A program made the translations under genes and the position numbers. A DNA stretch of 64,000 bases, taken from positions 1,364,001-1,428,000 of the forward strand of contig JANJXV010000151.1 of the NCBI GenBank assembly GCA_024803745.1. The letters are read 5' to 3'. The notes under the pieces were generated by a model. It worked only from the letters and a program-made list of their open reading frames with translations. It searched no databases and was not told the DNA's origin. This DNA is from Megascapheus bottae. Lineage: Eukaryota; Chordata; Mammalia; Rodentia; Geomyidae. Below, in pieces: positions 43,001-58,119 of this stretch (within the stretch, counting starts at the first letter, position 1; every line of letters begins with the position of its first letter).

Positions 43001-46000
43001 TCACACACGTCCATTGTGACTTCACACAACTCCATACTGTGACTTCACACACCTCCATTCTGTAACTTCACACACCTCCATACTATGACTTCCCCACACC
43101 TTCAATCTATGACTTCACACACCTCCATCCTATGACTTCACACGCTTCCAATCTATGACTTCACACACCTCCATTATATGACTTCACACACCTCCATTCT
43201 ATGACTTCACACACCTGCATTCTGACTTCACACATCTCCATTCTCTGATTTCACACACCTCCATTCTATGACTTCACACACCTCCATTCTGTAACTTCAC
43301 AGGCTTCCAATGTTTGACTTCACAAACCTCCATTCCATGACTTCATACACCTCCAGTCTATGACTTCACACACATCCATTCTTTGACTTCACACACCTCC
43401 ATTGTGACTTCACACACCTCCATTCTGTGACTTCACACACCTGCATTTGTGATTTCACACACCACAATTTTGACTTCACACACGTCCATTCTTTGACTTC
43501 ACACACCGCCATTCTCTGACTTCACACACCTCCATTTTGACTTCACACACATTCATTCTATGACTTCACACACTTCCATTGTTTGACTTCACACACCTCC
43601 ATTCTATGAATTCACACACCTCCATTGTGACTTCACACAACTCTATTCTCTGACTTCACACACCTGCCTTCTGTGACTTCACACACCTCCATTCTGTGAC
43701 TTCACACCTCCATTCTATAACTTCACACCTCCATTGTATGACTTCACACACCAACATTCATGACGTCACGCACCTCCATTCTGTGACTTCACACACCTCC
43801 ATTCTGACATCACACACCTCCATTCTATGACTTCACACACTTCCATTCTATGACTTCACACACCTCCATTCTGTGACTTCACCTACCTCCATTGTGAGTT
43901 CACACACCTCCATTCTGTGACTTCACACACCTTGATTCTCTGACTTCACACACCTCCATTCTACGATTTCACACACCTCCATTCTGTGACTTAACACATC
44001 TCCATTCTATGACTTCACACACCTCCATTCTGTGACTTCACACACCTCCATTCTGAGTTCACACACCTCCATTCTGTGACTTCACACCTCCATTATATGA
44101 CTTCACACACCTCCAATTTGTGACTTCACACACCTCCAATCTATGACTTCACACACCTCCATTCTATCACTTCCCACACCTACATTGTGACTTCACACAC
44201 CTACGTTCTATCAGTTCACACACCTGCATTGTGACTTCACAAACCTCCATTCTCTGACTTCACACACCTCCATTCTGAATTCACACACCTCCATTCTGAC
44301 TTCGCACACCTCCATTCTGTGACTTCACATACCTCCAATCTGACTTCACACACCTCCATTCTATGACTTCACACACCTCCATTCTGTGACTTCAAAAACC
44401 ACCATTCTATGACTTCGCACATCTCCATTGTGACTTCACACACCTCCATTCTATGAGTTCACACAGCTCCATTCTGACTTCACACACCTCCATTCTATGA
44501 CTTCGCAAACCTCTATTCTGACTTCACACCCCTCCATTCTGTGACTTCACATACCTCCATTCTTTGACTTCACACCCCTCCATTCTGTGCCTTCACACAC
44601 CTCCATTCTGAGTTCACACACCTCCATACTGTGACTTCACACACCTCCATTCTGTGACTTCACACACCTCCATTCTATGACTTCAAACACCTCCATTCTA
44701 TGACTTCACACACCTCCATTTTATGCCTTCACACACCTCCATTCTGTGACTTCACACACCTCCATTCTATGACATCACACGCCTCCATTCTGTGACTTCA
44801 CACACCTCCATTCTATGACTTCACAAACCTCCATTCTATGACTTCAGAAACCTACATTGTTACTTCACACACCTCCATTCTGTGACTTCACACACCTCCA
44901 TTGTTTGCCTTCACACACCTCCATTTTGACTACACACACCTCCATTCTATGTCTTCACACACCTTCATTCTTACTGCAGAAATCTGCATTCTATGACTTC
45001 ACAAACCTCCCTTCTGTGAATTCATACACCTCCATTCTGAGTTCACACACCTCCATTCTGTGACTTCACACACCTCCATTCTATGACATCACACACCTCC
45101 ATTCTATGACTTCACACACCTCCATTCTGCCTTCACAGACTTCCATTTGACTTCAAACACTTCATTTCTGTGACTTCACACACCTCCATTGTATGATTTC
45201 ACACACCTCCATTTTATGACTTCACACACCTCCTTTCTGAGTTGACACACCTCCATTCTGTTACTTCACACCCCTCCAATCTGACTTCACACACCTCCAT
45301 TCTATGACTTCACACACCTGCATTCTATGACGTCAAAAACCAACATTCTATGACTTCAAACACCTCCATTCTATGACTTCACACACCTCCATTCTGAGAC
45401 TTCACAAACCTCCACTCTGTGACTTTACACACCTCCAATCTATGACTACACACACCTCAATTCTGTGATTTCACACACCTCCATTCTATGACTTCACACA
45501 CATCCATTCTTTGACTTCACACACCTCCATTCTATGAATTCACACACCTCCATTGTGACATCACACAACTCTATTCTGTGACTTCACACACCTGACTTCT
45601 GTGACTTCACACACCTCCATTCTATGACTTCACACACCTCCATTCTATGACTTCACACCAACCTATTATGACTTCACACACCAAAATTTATGACGTCACA
45701 CACCTCAATTCTGTGACTTAACACACCTCCATTCTGACATCACACACCTCCATTCTATGACTTCACACACTTCCATTCTATGACTTCACACACCTCCATT
45801 CTGTGACTTCACTCACCTCCATTGTGAGTTCACCCACCTCCATTCTGTGACTTCACACACCTCCATTCGGTGAATTCACACACCTCGATGATCTGACTTC
45901 ACACACATCTCTTCTGTGACTTCACACACCTCCATTCTTTGACTTCACACACCTCTGTTCCATGAATTCACACACCTCCATTCTATGAGTTCACACACCT

Positions 46001-46062
46001 CCATTCTATGAGTTCACACACCTCCATTCTTACTTCAGCAACATCCATTCTATGACTTCAGA
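38811..46062. repeat. 7.25-kb HOR, copy A
   Basis: Landmark pairs with copy B: AAATCA 38879/46131 and 40070/47322 (7252 bp), ACTCAGCTGC 41706/49025 (7319), TCCCCACACC 43091/50409 (7318), CRE octamer 45328/52646 (7318) and TACTTCAGCA 46031/53510 (7479). The offset steps are explained by three indels: 67 bp absent from A near 40.76 kb, one base lost in B near 50.4 kb, and a 161 bp duplication present only in B. The left third is a 1.2 kb-type sub-unit; the rest is a distinct chain with CTCAGCTGCC. No gene is visible; the short open frames at 41952-42143 and 44857-45063 are translated monomers. Confidence 0.93.
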
Positions 46063-49000
46063 CACCTCCATTATATGACTTCACACACCTCTATTCTGTG
46101 ACTTCACACATCTCCTTTCTGAGTTCACACAAATCAATTCTATGACTTCACACACCTGCATTGTGACTTCACCCACCTCCATTCTATGAGTTCACACACC
46201 TGCATTGTGACTTCAAACACCTCCATTCTATGACTTCATACATATCCATTCTGACTTCACACACCTCCATGCTGTGACTTCACAGACCTCCATTCTATGA
46301 CTTCACACACCTCCATTTTTGACTTCACACACCTCCATTCTATGACTTCACACACCTCCAGTGAGACTTCACAGAACTCCATTCTGTGACTTCACACACC
46401 TCCCTCTGTGACTTCACACACCTCCAGTTTATGACTTCACACACTTCCAATCTATGACTTCACACACCTCCATTCTATGACTTCACACACCTCCACTGTG
46501 ACTTCACAGAACTCCATTCTGTGACTTCACACACCTCCCTCTGTGACTTCACACACCTCCAATTTATGACTTCACACACTTCCAATCTATGACTTCACAC
46601 ACCTCCATTCTATGACTTCACACACCTGCATTCTGACTTCACACACCTCCATTCTCTGACTTCACACACCTCCATTCTATGACTTCACACACCTCCATTC
46701 TGTAACTTCACACACTTCCAATATTTGACTTCATACACCTCCATTCCATGACTTCATACACCTCCATTCTATGACTTCAAACACATCCATTCTTTGACTT
46801 CACACACCTCCATTTTGACTTCACACACCTCCATTCTGTGATTTCACACACATCCATTCTTTGACTTCACACACCACAATTTTGACTTCACACAAGTCCA
46901 TTCATTGACTTCACACACCTCCATTCTCTGACATCACACACCTCCATTTTGACTTCACACATTCCATTCTGTGACTTCACACACCTCCATTCTATGACTT
47001 CACACACTTCACTTCTATGAATTCACACACCTCCATTCTGTGACTTCACACACCTCCATTCTGACTTCATACACCTCCTTTCTGTGACTTCACACACCTC
47101 CATTGTGAGTTCACCCACTTCCATTCTGTGCCTTCACACACCTCCATTCTGTTACTTCACACACCTCCATTCTGTGACTTCACACACCTCCATTCTATGA
47201 CTTCACACACCTCCATTCTATGAATTCACACACCTCCATTCTGTGACTTCACACACCTCCATTATATGACTTCACACACCTCTATTCTGTGACTTCACAC
47301 ATCTCCTTTCTGAGTTCACACAAATCAATTCTATGACTTCACACACCTGCATTGTGACTTCACCCACCTCCATTCTATGAGTTCACACACCTGCATTGTG
47401 ACTGCAAACACCTCCATTCTATGACTTCATACATCTCCATTCTGACTTCACACACCTCCATGCTGTGACTTCACACACCTCCATTCTATGACTTCACACA
47501 ACTCCATTTTTGACTTCACACACCTCCATTCTATGACTTCACACACCTCCAGTGAGACTTCACAGAACTCCATTCTGTGACTTCACACACCTCCCTCTGT
47601 GACTTCACACACCTCCAATTTATGACTTCACACACTTCCAATCTATGACTTCACACACCTCCATTCTGTGACTTCACACACCTCCACTGTGACTTCACAG
47701 AACTCCATTCTGTGACTTCACACACCGCCCTCTGTGACTTCACACACCTCCAATTTATGACTTCACACACTTCCAATCTATGACTTCACACACCTCCATT
47801 CTATGACTTCACACCCCTGCATTCTGACTTCACACACCTCAATTCTCTGACTTCACACACCTCCATTCTATGACTTCACACACCTCCATTCTATGACTTC
47901 ACACACCTCCATTCTGTAACTTCACACACTTCCAATGTTTGACTTCATACACCTCCATTCCATGACTTCATACACCTCCATTCTATGACTTCAAACACAT
48001 CCATTCTTTGACATCACACACCTCCATTTTGACTTCACACACCTCCATTCTGTGATTTCACACACATCCATTCTTTGACTTCACACACCACAATTTTGAC
48101 TTCACACAAGTCCATTCATTGACTTCACACACCTCCATTCTCTGACTTCACACACCTCCATTTTGACTTCACACACTTCCATTCTGTGACTTCACACACC
48201 TCCATTCTATGACTTCACACACCTCCCTTCTATGACTTCACACACCTCCATTCTGTGACTTCACACACCTCCATTGTGAGTTCACCCACTTCCATTCTGT
48301 GTCTTCACACACCTCCATTCTGTGACTTCACACACCTCCATTATGTGACTTCACACACCTCCATTCTATGACTTCACACACCTCCCTTCTATGAATTCAC
48401 ACCCCTCCATTCTGTGACTTCTCACACCTCCATTGTATGACTTCACCCACCTCCATTCTGTGACTTCACACACCTCCATTCTCAGTTCACACACCTCCAT
48501 TCTGTGACTTCACACACCTCCATTCTGTGACTTCCACACCTCCATTCTATGACTTCACACACCTCCATTCTGTTACTTCACCACCTCCATTCTATGACTT
48601 CACACACCTCCATTCTATGACTTCACACACCTGATTTGTGACTTCACCCACCTCAATTCTATGAGTTCACACACCTGCATTGTGACTTCACACAACTCCA
48701 TTCTATGACTTCACACATCTCCATTCTGACTTCACACACCTCCATTCTATGATTTCACACACTTCGATTCTATGACTTCACACACCTCCATTCTATGACT
48801 TCACACACCTCGTTTCTGAGTTCACACACCTGCTTTCTGTGATTTCACACACCTTCAATCTGAGTTCACACACCTCCAGTCTATGACTTCACACACCTCC
48901 ATTCTTTGACATCAAAAACCACCATTCTATGACTTCACACACCTCCATTTTGACTTCACACACCTCCATTCTACGAGTTCACACTCTTCCATTCTGCCTT

Positions 49001-52000
49001 CACCCACCTACATTCTATGACTTCACTCAGCTGCCTTCTGACTTCACACAACTCCATTTGTGAATTCACACACCACCATTTTGACTTCACACACCTCCAT
49101 TCTGTGACTTCACACACCTCCTTTCTGTGACTTCACACACCTCCATTCTGTGACTTCACACACCTCCATTCTGTGACTTCACACACCTCCATTGTTTGAC
49201 TTCCCACACCTCCATTCTTGGACTTCACACACCTCCATTCCATGACTTCACACACCTCCATTCTATGAGTTCACACACCTCCATTCTTTGAGTTCACACA
49301 CCTCCATTTTGACTTCACACACCTCCATTCTATGACTTCACACACCTTCATTCCTACTTCAGAAACATCCATTCTATGACTGCACACACCTCCATTCGAT
49401 GACTTCACACACCTCCATTCTGAATTCACACAGCTCCATTCTATGACTTCACACACCTCCATTCTGTGACTTCACACACTTCCATTCTATGACTTCACAC
49501 ACCTTCATTCTTACTTCACAAACATCCATTCTATGACTTCACACACCTCCATTCTATGACTTCACACACCTCCATTCTGTGACTTCACACACCTCCATTC
49601 TATGTCTTCACACACCTCCATTGTGACTTCACACACCTCCATTCTATGAGTTCACACACCTCCATTCTAACTTCACACACCTCCATTCTATGACTTCACA
49701 CTCCGCCATTCTGACTTCACACTCCTCCATTCTGTGAATTCACAAAACTCCATTCTATGATTTCTCACACCTCCAAACTATGACTTCACACACCTCCATC
49801 TATGACTTCACACACCTCCATTCTGAGTTCACACACCTAAATTCTGTGACTTCACACACCTCCATTCTGACTTCACACACCAATGTATGACTTCACACAC
49901 CTCCATTCTGTGACTTCACACACTTCCATTGTGACGACACACACCTCCATTCTATGAGTTCACCAACCTCCATTCTATGACTTCACACACCTCCATTCTG
50001 ACTTCACACACCTCCATTCTATGACTTCACAGACCTCGAATCTGTGACTTCACTCACCTCCATTCTATGACTTCACACTGCTCCATTGTATGACTTCCCA
50101 GACCTCCTTTCTATGACTTCACCCACCTCTATTTTATGACTTCACACCTTGATTCTGACTTCAGATACCTCCATTCTGTGTCTTCACACACCTCCATTCT
50201 ATGACTTCAAACACCTCCATTCTCTGACTTCACACACCTCCATTCTGAGCTCACACAACTCCATTCGGTGACTTCACACACCTCCATTCTTTGATTTCAC
50301 ACACCTCCATCCTATGACTTCACACACGTCCATTGTGACTTCACACAACTCCATTCTGTGACTTCACACACCTCCATTGTGTAACTTCACACATCTCCTA
50401 CTATGACTTCCCCACACCTTCAATCTATGACTTCACACACCTCCATCCTATGACTTCACACGCTTCCAATCTATGACTTCACACACCTCCATTATATGAC
50501 TTCACACACCTCCATTCTATGACTTCACACACCTGCATTCTGACTTCACACACCTCCATTCTCTGATTTCACACACCTCCATTCTATGACTTCACACACC
50601 TCCATTCTGTAACTTCACAGGCTTCCAATGTTTGACTTCACAAACCTCCATTCCATGACTTCATACACCTCCAGTCTATGACTTCACACACATCCATTCT
50701 TTGACTTCACACACCTCCATTGTGACTTCACACACCTCCATTCTGTGACTTCACACACCTGCATTTGTGATTTCACACACCACAATTTTGACTTCACACA
50801 CGTCCATTCTTTGACTTCACACACCGCCATTCTCTGACTTCACACACCTCCATTTTGACTTCACACACATCCATTCTATGACTTCACACACTTCCATTGT
50901 TTGACTTCACACACCTCCATTCTATGAATTCACACACCTCCATTGTGACTTCACACAACTCTATTCTCTGACTTCACACACCTGCCTTCTGTGACTTCAC
51001 ACACCTCCATTCTGTGACTTCACACCTCCATTCTATGACTTCACACCTCCATTGTATGACTTCACACACCAACATTCATGACGTCACGCACCTCCATTCT
51101 GTGACTTCACACACCTCCATTCTGACATCACACACCTACATTCTATGACTTCACACACTTCCATTCTATGACTTCACACACCTCCATTCTGTGACTTCAC
51201 CTACCTCCATTGTGAGTTCACACACCTCCATTCTGTGACTTCACACACCTTGATTCTCTGACTTCACACACCTCCATTCTACGATTTCACACACCTCCAT
51301 TCTGTGACTTAACACATCTCCATTCTATGACTTCACACACCTCCATTCTGTGACTTCACACACCTCCATTCTGAGTTCACACACCTCCATTCTGTGACTT
51401 CACACCTCCATTATATGACTTCACACACCTCCAATTTGTTACTTCACACACCTCCAATCTATGACTTCACACACCTCCATTCTATCACTTCACACACCTA
51501 CATTGTGACTTCACACACCTACGTTCTATCAGTTCACACCCCTGCATTGTGACTTCACAAACCTCCATTCTCTGACTTCACACACCTCCATTCTGAATTC
51601 ACACACCTCCATTCTGACTTCACACACCTCCATTCTGTGACTTCACATACCTCCAATCTGACTTCACACACCTCCATTCTATGACTTCACACACCTCCAT
51701 TCTGTGACTTCAAAAACCACCATTCTATGACTTCGCACATCTCCATTGTGACTTCACACACCTCCATTCTATGAGTTCACACAGCTCCATTCTGACTTCA
51801 CACACCTCCATTCTATGAGTTCGCAAACCTCTATTCTGACTTCACACCCCTCCATTCTGTGACTTCACATACCTCCATTCTTTGACTTCACACCCCTCCA
51901 TTCTGTGTCTTCACACACCTCCATTCTGAGTTCACACACCTCCATACTGTGACTTCACACACCTCCATTCTGTGACTTCACACACCTCCATTCTATGACT

Positions 52001-53540
52001 TCAAACACCTCCATTCTATGACTTCACACACCTCCATTTTATGCCTTCACACACCTCCATTCTGTGACTTCACACACCTCCATTCTATGACATCACACGC
52101 CTCCATTCTGTGACTTCACACACCTCCATTCTATGACTTCACAAACCTCCATTCTATGACTTCAGAAACCTACATTGTTACTTCACACACCTCCATTCTG
52201 TGACTTCACACACCTCCATTGTTTGCCTTCACACACCTCCATTTTGACTACACACACCTCCATTCTATGTCTTCACACACCTTCATTCTTACTGCAGAAA
52301 TCTGCATTCTATGACTTCACAAACCTCCCTTCTGTGAATTCATACACCTCCATTCTGAGTTCACACACCTCCATTCTGTGACTTCACACACCTCCATTCT
52401 ATGACATCACACACCTCCATTCTATGACTTCACACACCTCCATTCTGCCTTCACAGACTTCCATTTGACTTCAAACACTTCATTTCTGTGACTTCACACA
52501 CCTCCATTCTATGATTTCACACACCTCCATTTTATGACTTCACACACCTCCTTTCTGAGTTGACACACCTCCATTCTGTTACTTCACACCCCTCCAATCT
52601 GACTTCACACACCTCCATTCTATGACTTCACACACCTGCATTCTATGACGTCAAAAACCAACATTCTATGACTTCAAACACCTCCATTCTATGACTTCAC
52701 ACACCTCCATTCTGAGACTTCACAAACCTCCACTCTGTGACTTTACACACCTCCAATCTATGACTACACACACCTCAATTCTGTGATTTCACACACCTCC
52801 ATTCTATGACTTCACACACATCCATTCTTTGACTTCACACACCTCCATTTTATGAATTCACACACCTCCATTCTGAGACTTCACAAACCTCCACTCTGTG
52901 ACTTTACACACCTCCAATCTATGACTACACACACCTCAATTCTGTGATTTCACACACCTCCATTCTATGACTTCACACACATCCATTCTTTGACTTCACA
53001 CACCTCCATTCTATGAATTCACACACCTCCATTGTGACCTCACACAACTCTATTCTGTGACTTCACACAACTGACTTCTGTGACTTCACACACCTCCATT
53101 CTATGACTTCACACACCTCCATTCTATGACTTCACACCAACATACTATGACTTCACACACCAAAATTTATGACGTCACACACCTCAATTCTGTGACTTAA
53201 CACACCTCCATTCTGACATCACACACCTCCATTCTATGACTTCACACACTTCCATTCTATGACTTCATACACCTCCATTCTGTGACTTCACTCACCTCCA
53301 TTGTGAGTTCACCCACCTCCATTCTGTGACTTCACACACCTCCATTCTGTGAATTCACACACCTCGATGCTCTGACTTCACACACATCTCTTCTGTGACT
53401 TCACACACCTCCATTCTTTGACTTCACACACCTCTGTTCCATGAATTCACACACCTCCATTCTATGAGTTCACACACCTCCATTCTATGAGTTCACACAC
53501 CTCCATTCTTACTTCAGCAACATCCATTCTATGACTTCAG
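46063..53540. repeat. 7.48-kb HOR, copy B
   Basis: This is the head-to-tail copy of 38811-46062. The junction at about 46062 joins GACTTCAGACACCTCC to the TTATATGAC monomer. At the end of B (about 53.54 kb) the same GACTTCAGACACCTCC continues instead into TTCTATGAC, the presumed original right flank. That is the signature expected of a tandem duplication. Differences from A are sparse, for example CCATTCGATGAC against CCTTTCAATGAC near 49.40/42.07 kb. Confidence 0.93.
52711..53032. repeat. 161-bp seven-monomer tandem duplication
   Basis: TCTGAGACTT at 52711 recurs at 52872, with the following CCACTCTGTGAC, GACTACACAC, CTCAATTCTGTG and ACATCCATTCTTTG variants in the same order, so seven 23 bp monomers are doubled. 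The equivalent site in copy A (about 45.4 kb) has only one. The same pair is present at 58690/58851, exactly 5979 bp on. One variant (CCATTTTATGAATTC) separates the first repeat from the second. Confidence 0.93.
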
Positions 53541-54620
53541 ACACCTCCATTCTATGACTTCACACACCTTCATTATTACTTCAGCCACATCCATTCTGTG
53601 ACTTCACACACCTCCCTTCTGTGACTTCACACACCTCCATTCTATGACTTCACACACCTCCATTTTGTGACTTCACACACCTCCATTCTATGGCTTCCCA
53701 CAACTCCATTCTATGACTTCACACACGTGCATTCTGACTTCACACACCTCCATTCCATGACTTCATACACCTCCATTCTATGACTTCACACACCAACATT
53801 CTTTGACTTCACACACCTCCATTCTGTGACTTCAAATATCTCCATTCTGACCTCACACACATCCATTCTATGACTTCACAAACCTCCATTCTATGACTTC
53901 AGAAACCTCAATTCCATGACTTCATACACCTCCATTCTATGACTTCACACACCTCCTTTCTTTGACTTCACATACCTCCATTTTGACTACACACACCACA
54001 ATTCTGTGACTTCACACACCTCCATTTGTGACTTCACACCTGAAAATTTTGACTTCACACACCTCCATTCTGTGACTTCACACACCTCAATTTTGACTTC
54101 ACACACTTCCATTCTGTGACTTCACACATCTCCATTCTGTGACTTCATACACCTCCATTGTTTGATTTCACACACCTCCATTCTTGGATTTCACACATCT
54201 CCATTCCATGACTTCACACACCTCCATTCTATGAGGTCACACACCTCTATTCTATGAGTTCACACACCTCCATTTTGACTTCACACACCTATATTCTGTG
54301 ACTTCACACACCTCCATTCTGTGACTTCACACACCTCAATTTTGACTTCACACACTTCCATTCTGTGTCTTCACACACCTCCATTCTGTGACTTCACACA
54401 CCTCCATTATGTGACTTCACACACCTCCATTCTATGACTTCACACACCTCCCTTCTATGAATTCACACCCCTCCATTCTGTGACTTCTCACACCTCCATT
54501 GTATGACTTCACCCACCTCCATTCTGTGACTTCACACACCTCCATTCTCAGTTCACACACCTCCATTCTGTGACTTCACACACCTCCATTCTCTGACTTC
54601 CACACCTCCATTCTATGACT

Positions 54621-54712
54621 TAACACACCTCCAATCTATGACTTCACACCCCTCCATTCTATGACTTCACACACCACCATTCTGTGACTTCACACACCTC
54701 CATTCTATGACT
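54621..54712. repeat. 92-bp four-monomer segment retained here, absent from copies A and B
   Basis: The segment from TAACACACC to CTATGACT is present here, at 60600-60691, and in the related blocks near 13.0-13.1 kb and 33.0-33.1 kb. The equivalent places in copies A (about 41.23 kb) and B (about 48.55 kb) run directly from CTATGACT to TCACACACC. Because the older blocks have it, its absence from A and B is most simply a deletion in their common ancestor. Confidence 0.88.
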
Positions 54713-57700
54713 TCACACACCTCCATTCTGTTACTTCACCACCTCCATTCTATGACTTCACACACCTCCATTCTATGACTTCACACACCTGATTTGTGAC
54801 TTCACCCACCTCAATTCTATGAGTTCACACACCTGCATTGTGACTTCACACAACTCCATTCTATGACTTCACACATCTCCATTCTGACTTCACACACCTC
54901 CATTCTATGATTTCACACACTTCGATTCTATGACTTCACACACCTCCATTCTATGACTTCACACACCTCGTTTCTGAGTTGACACACCTGCTTTCTGTGA
55001 TTTCACACACCTTCAATCTGAGTTCACACACCTCCAGTCTATGACTTCACACACCTCCATTCTTTGACATCAAAAACCACCATTCTATGACTTCACACAC
55101 CTCCATTTTGACTTCACACACCTCCATTCTACGAGTTCACACACTTCCATTCTGCCTTCACCCACCTACATTCTATGACTTCACTCAGCTGCCTTCTGAC
55201 TTCACACAATTCCATTTGTGAATTCACACACCACCATTTTGACTTCACACACCTCCATTCTGTGACTTCACACACCTCCTTTCTGTGACTTCACACACCT
55301 CCATTCTGTGACTTCACACACCTCCATTCTGTGACTTCACACACCTCCATTGTTTGACTTCACACACCTCCATTCTTGGACTTCACACACCTCCATTTCA
55401 TGACTTCACACACCTCCATTCAATAACTTCACACACCTTCATTCCTACTTCAGAAACATCCATTCTATGACTGCACACACCTCCATTCGATGACTTCACA
55501 CACCTCCATTCTGAATTCACACAGCTCCATTCTATGACTTCACACACCTCCATTCTGTGACTTCACACACTTCCATTCTATGACTTCACACACCTTCATT
55601 CTTACTTCACAAACATCCATTCTATGACTTCACACACCTCCATTCTATGACTTCACACACCTCCATTCTGTGACTTCACACACCGCCATTCTATGTCTTC
55701 ACACACCTCCATTGTGACTTCACACACCTCCATTCTATGAGTTCACACACCTCCATTCTAACTTCACACACCTCCATTCTATGACTTCACACTCCGCCAT
55801 TCTGACTTCACACTCCTCCATTCTGTGAATTCACAAAACTCCATTCTATGATTTCTCACACCTCCATACTATGACTTCACACACCTCCATCTATGACTTC
55901 ACACACCTCCATTTTGAGTTCACACACCTCAATTCTGTGACTTCACACACCTCCATTCTGACTTCACACACCAATGTATGACTTCACACACCTCCATTCT
56001 GTGACTTCACACACTTCCATTGTGACGACACACACCTCCATTCTATGAGTTCACAAACCTCCATTCTATGACTTCACACACCTCCATTCTGACTTCACAC
56101 ACCTCCATTGTATGACTTCACAGACCTCGAATCTGTGACTTCACTCACCTCCATTCTATGACTTCACACTGCTCCATTCTATGACTTCCCACACCTCCTT
56201 TCTATGACTTCACCCACCTCTATTCTATGACTTCACTCCTCGATTCTGACTTCAGATACCTCCATTCTGTGACTTCACACACCTCCATTCTATGACTTCA
56301 AACACCTCCATTCTCTGACTTCACACACCTCCATTCTGAGCTCACACAACTCCATTCGGTGACTTCACACACCTCCATTCTTTGATTTCACACACCTCCA
56401 TCCTATGACTTCACACACGTCCATTGTGACTTCACACAACTCCATTCTGTGACTTCACACACCTCCATTCTGTGACTTCACACACGTCCATACTATGACT
56501 TCCCCACACCTTCAATCTATGACTTCACACACCTCCATTCTATGACTTCACACGCTTCCAATCTATGACTTCACACACCTCCATTCTATGACTTCACACA
56601 CCTCCATTCTATGACTTCACACACCTGCATTCTGACTTCACACACCTCCATTCTCTGATTTCACACACCTCCATTCTATGACTTCACACACCTCCATTCT
56701 GTAACTTCACACGCTTCCAATGTTTGACTTCACAAACCTCCATTCCATGACTTCATACACCTCCAGTCTATGACTTCACACACATCCATTCTTTGACTTC
56801 ACACACCTCCATTGTGACTTCACACACCTCCATTCTGTGACTTCACACACCTGCATTTGTGATTTCACACACCACAATTTTGACTTCACACACGTCCATT
56901 CTTTGACTTCACACACCGCCATTCTCTGACTTCACACACCTCCATTTTGACTTCACACACATCCATTCTATGACTTCACACACTTCCATTGTTTGACTTC
57001 ACACACCTCCATTCTATGAATTCACACACCTCCATTGTGACTTCCCACAACTCTATTCTCTGACTTCACACACCTGCCTTCTGTGACTTCACACACCTCC
57101 ATTCTGTGACTTCACACCTCCATTCTATGACTTCACACCTCCATTGTATGACTTCACACACCAACATTCATGACGTCACGCACCTCCATTCTGTGACTTC
57201 ACACACCTCCATTCTGACATCACACACCTACATTCTATGACTTCACACACTTCCATTCTATGACTTCACACACCTCCATTCTGTGACTTCACCTACCTCC
57301 ATTGTGAGTTCACACACCTCCATTCTGTGACTTCACACACCTTGATTCTCTGACTTCACACACCTCCATTCTACGATTTCACACACCTCCATTCTGTGAC
57401 TTAACACATCTCCATTCTATGACTTCACACACCTCCATTCTGTGACTTCACACACCTCCATTCTGAGTTCACACACCTCCAATCTGTGACTTCACACACC
57501 TCCATTATATTACTTCACACACCTCCAATTTGTGACTTCACACACCTCCAATCTATGACTTCACACACCTCCATTCTATCACTTCACACACCTACATTGT
57601 GACTTCACACACCTACGTTCTATCAGTTCACACACCTGCATTGTGACTTCACGAACCTCCATTCTCTGACTTCACACACCTCCATTCTGAATTCACACAC

Positions 57701-58119
57701 CTCCATTCTGACTTCACACACCTCCATTCTGTGACTTCACATACCTCCAATCTGACTTCACACACCTCCATTCTATGACTTCACACACCTCCATTCTGTG
57801 ACCTCAAAAACCACCATTCTATGACTTCGCACATCTCCATTGTGACTTCACACACCTCCATTCTATGAGTTCACACAGCTCCATTCTGACTTCACACACC
57901 TCCATTCTATGACTTCGCAAACCTCTATTCTGACTTCACACCCCTCCATTCTGTGACTTCACATACCTCCATTCTTTGACTTCACACCCCTCCATTCTGT
58001 GCCTTCACACATCTCCATTCTGAGTTCACACACCTCCATACTGTGACTTCACACACCTCCATTCTGTGACTTCACACACCTCCATTCTATGACTTCAAAC
58101 ACCTCCATTCTATGACTTC

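Larger units (their letters stand above)
52140..58119. repeat. 5979-bp HOR, copy 1
   Basis: Landmarks recur at exactly 5979 bp throughout: 52646/58625, 53170/59149, 53981/59960, 54969/60948, 55183/61162, 56501/62480, 57171/63150 and 58001/63980. The constant offset means no net indel anywhere I checked. The left part (52.14 to about 54.34 kb) is the tail of copy B; the right part (from 54.36 kb) resembles 48.3-52.0 kb but retains a 92 bp segment (54621-54712) and lacks 67 bp near 55.42 kb. The open frame at 52175-52381 is translated satellite. Confidence 0.95.

Noticed and set aside
44857..45063. The same 68-codon frame at 44857, 52175 and 58154, suggesting a conserved gene
   Set aside because: The three are copies made by the 7318 and 5979 bp HOR duplications. 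Identity is due to recent DNA duplication and extends well beyond the frame on both sides.
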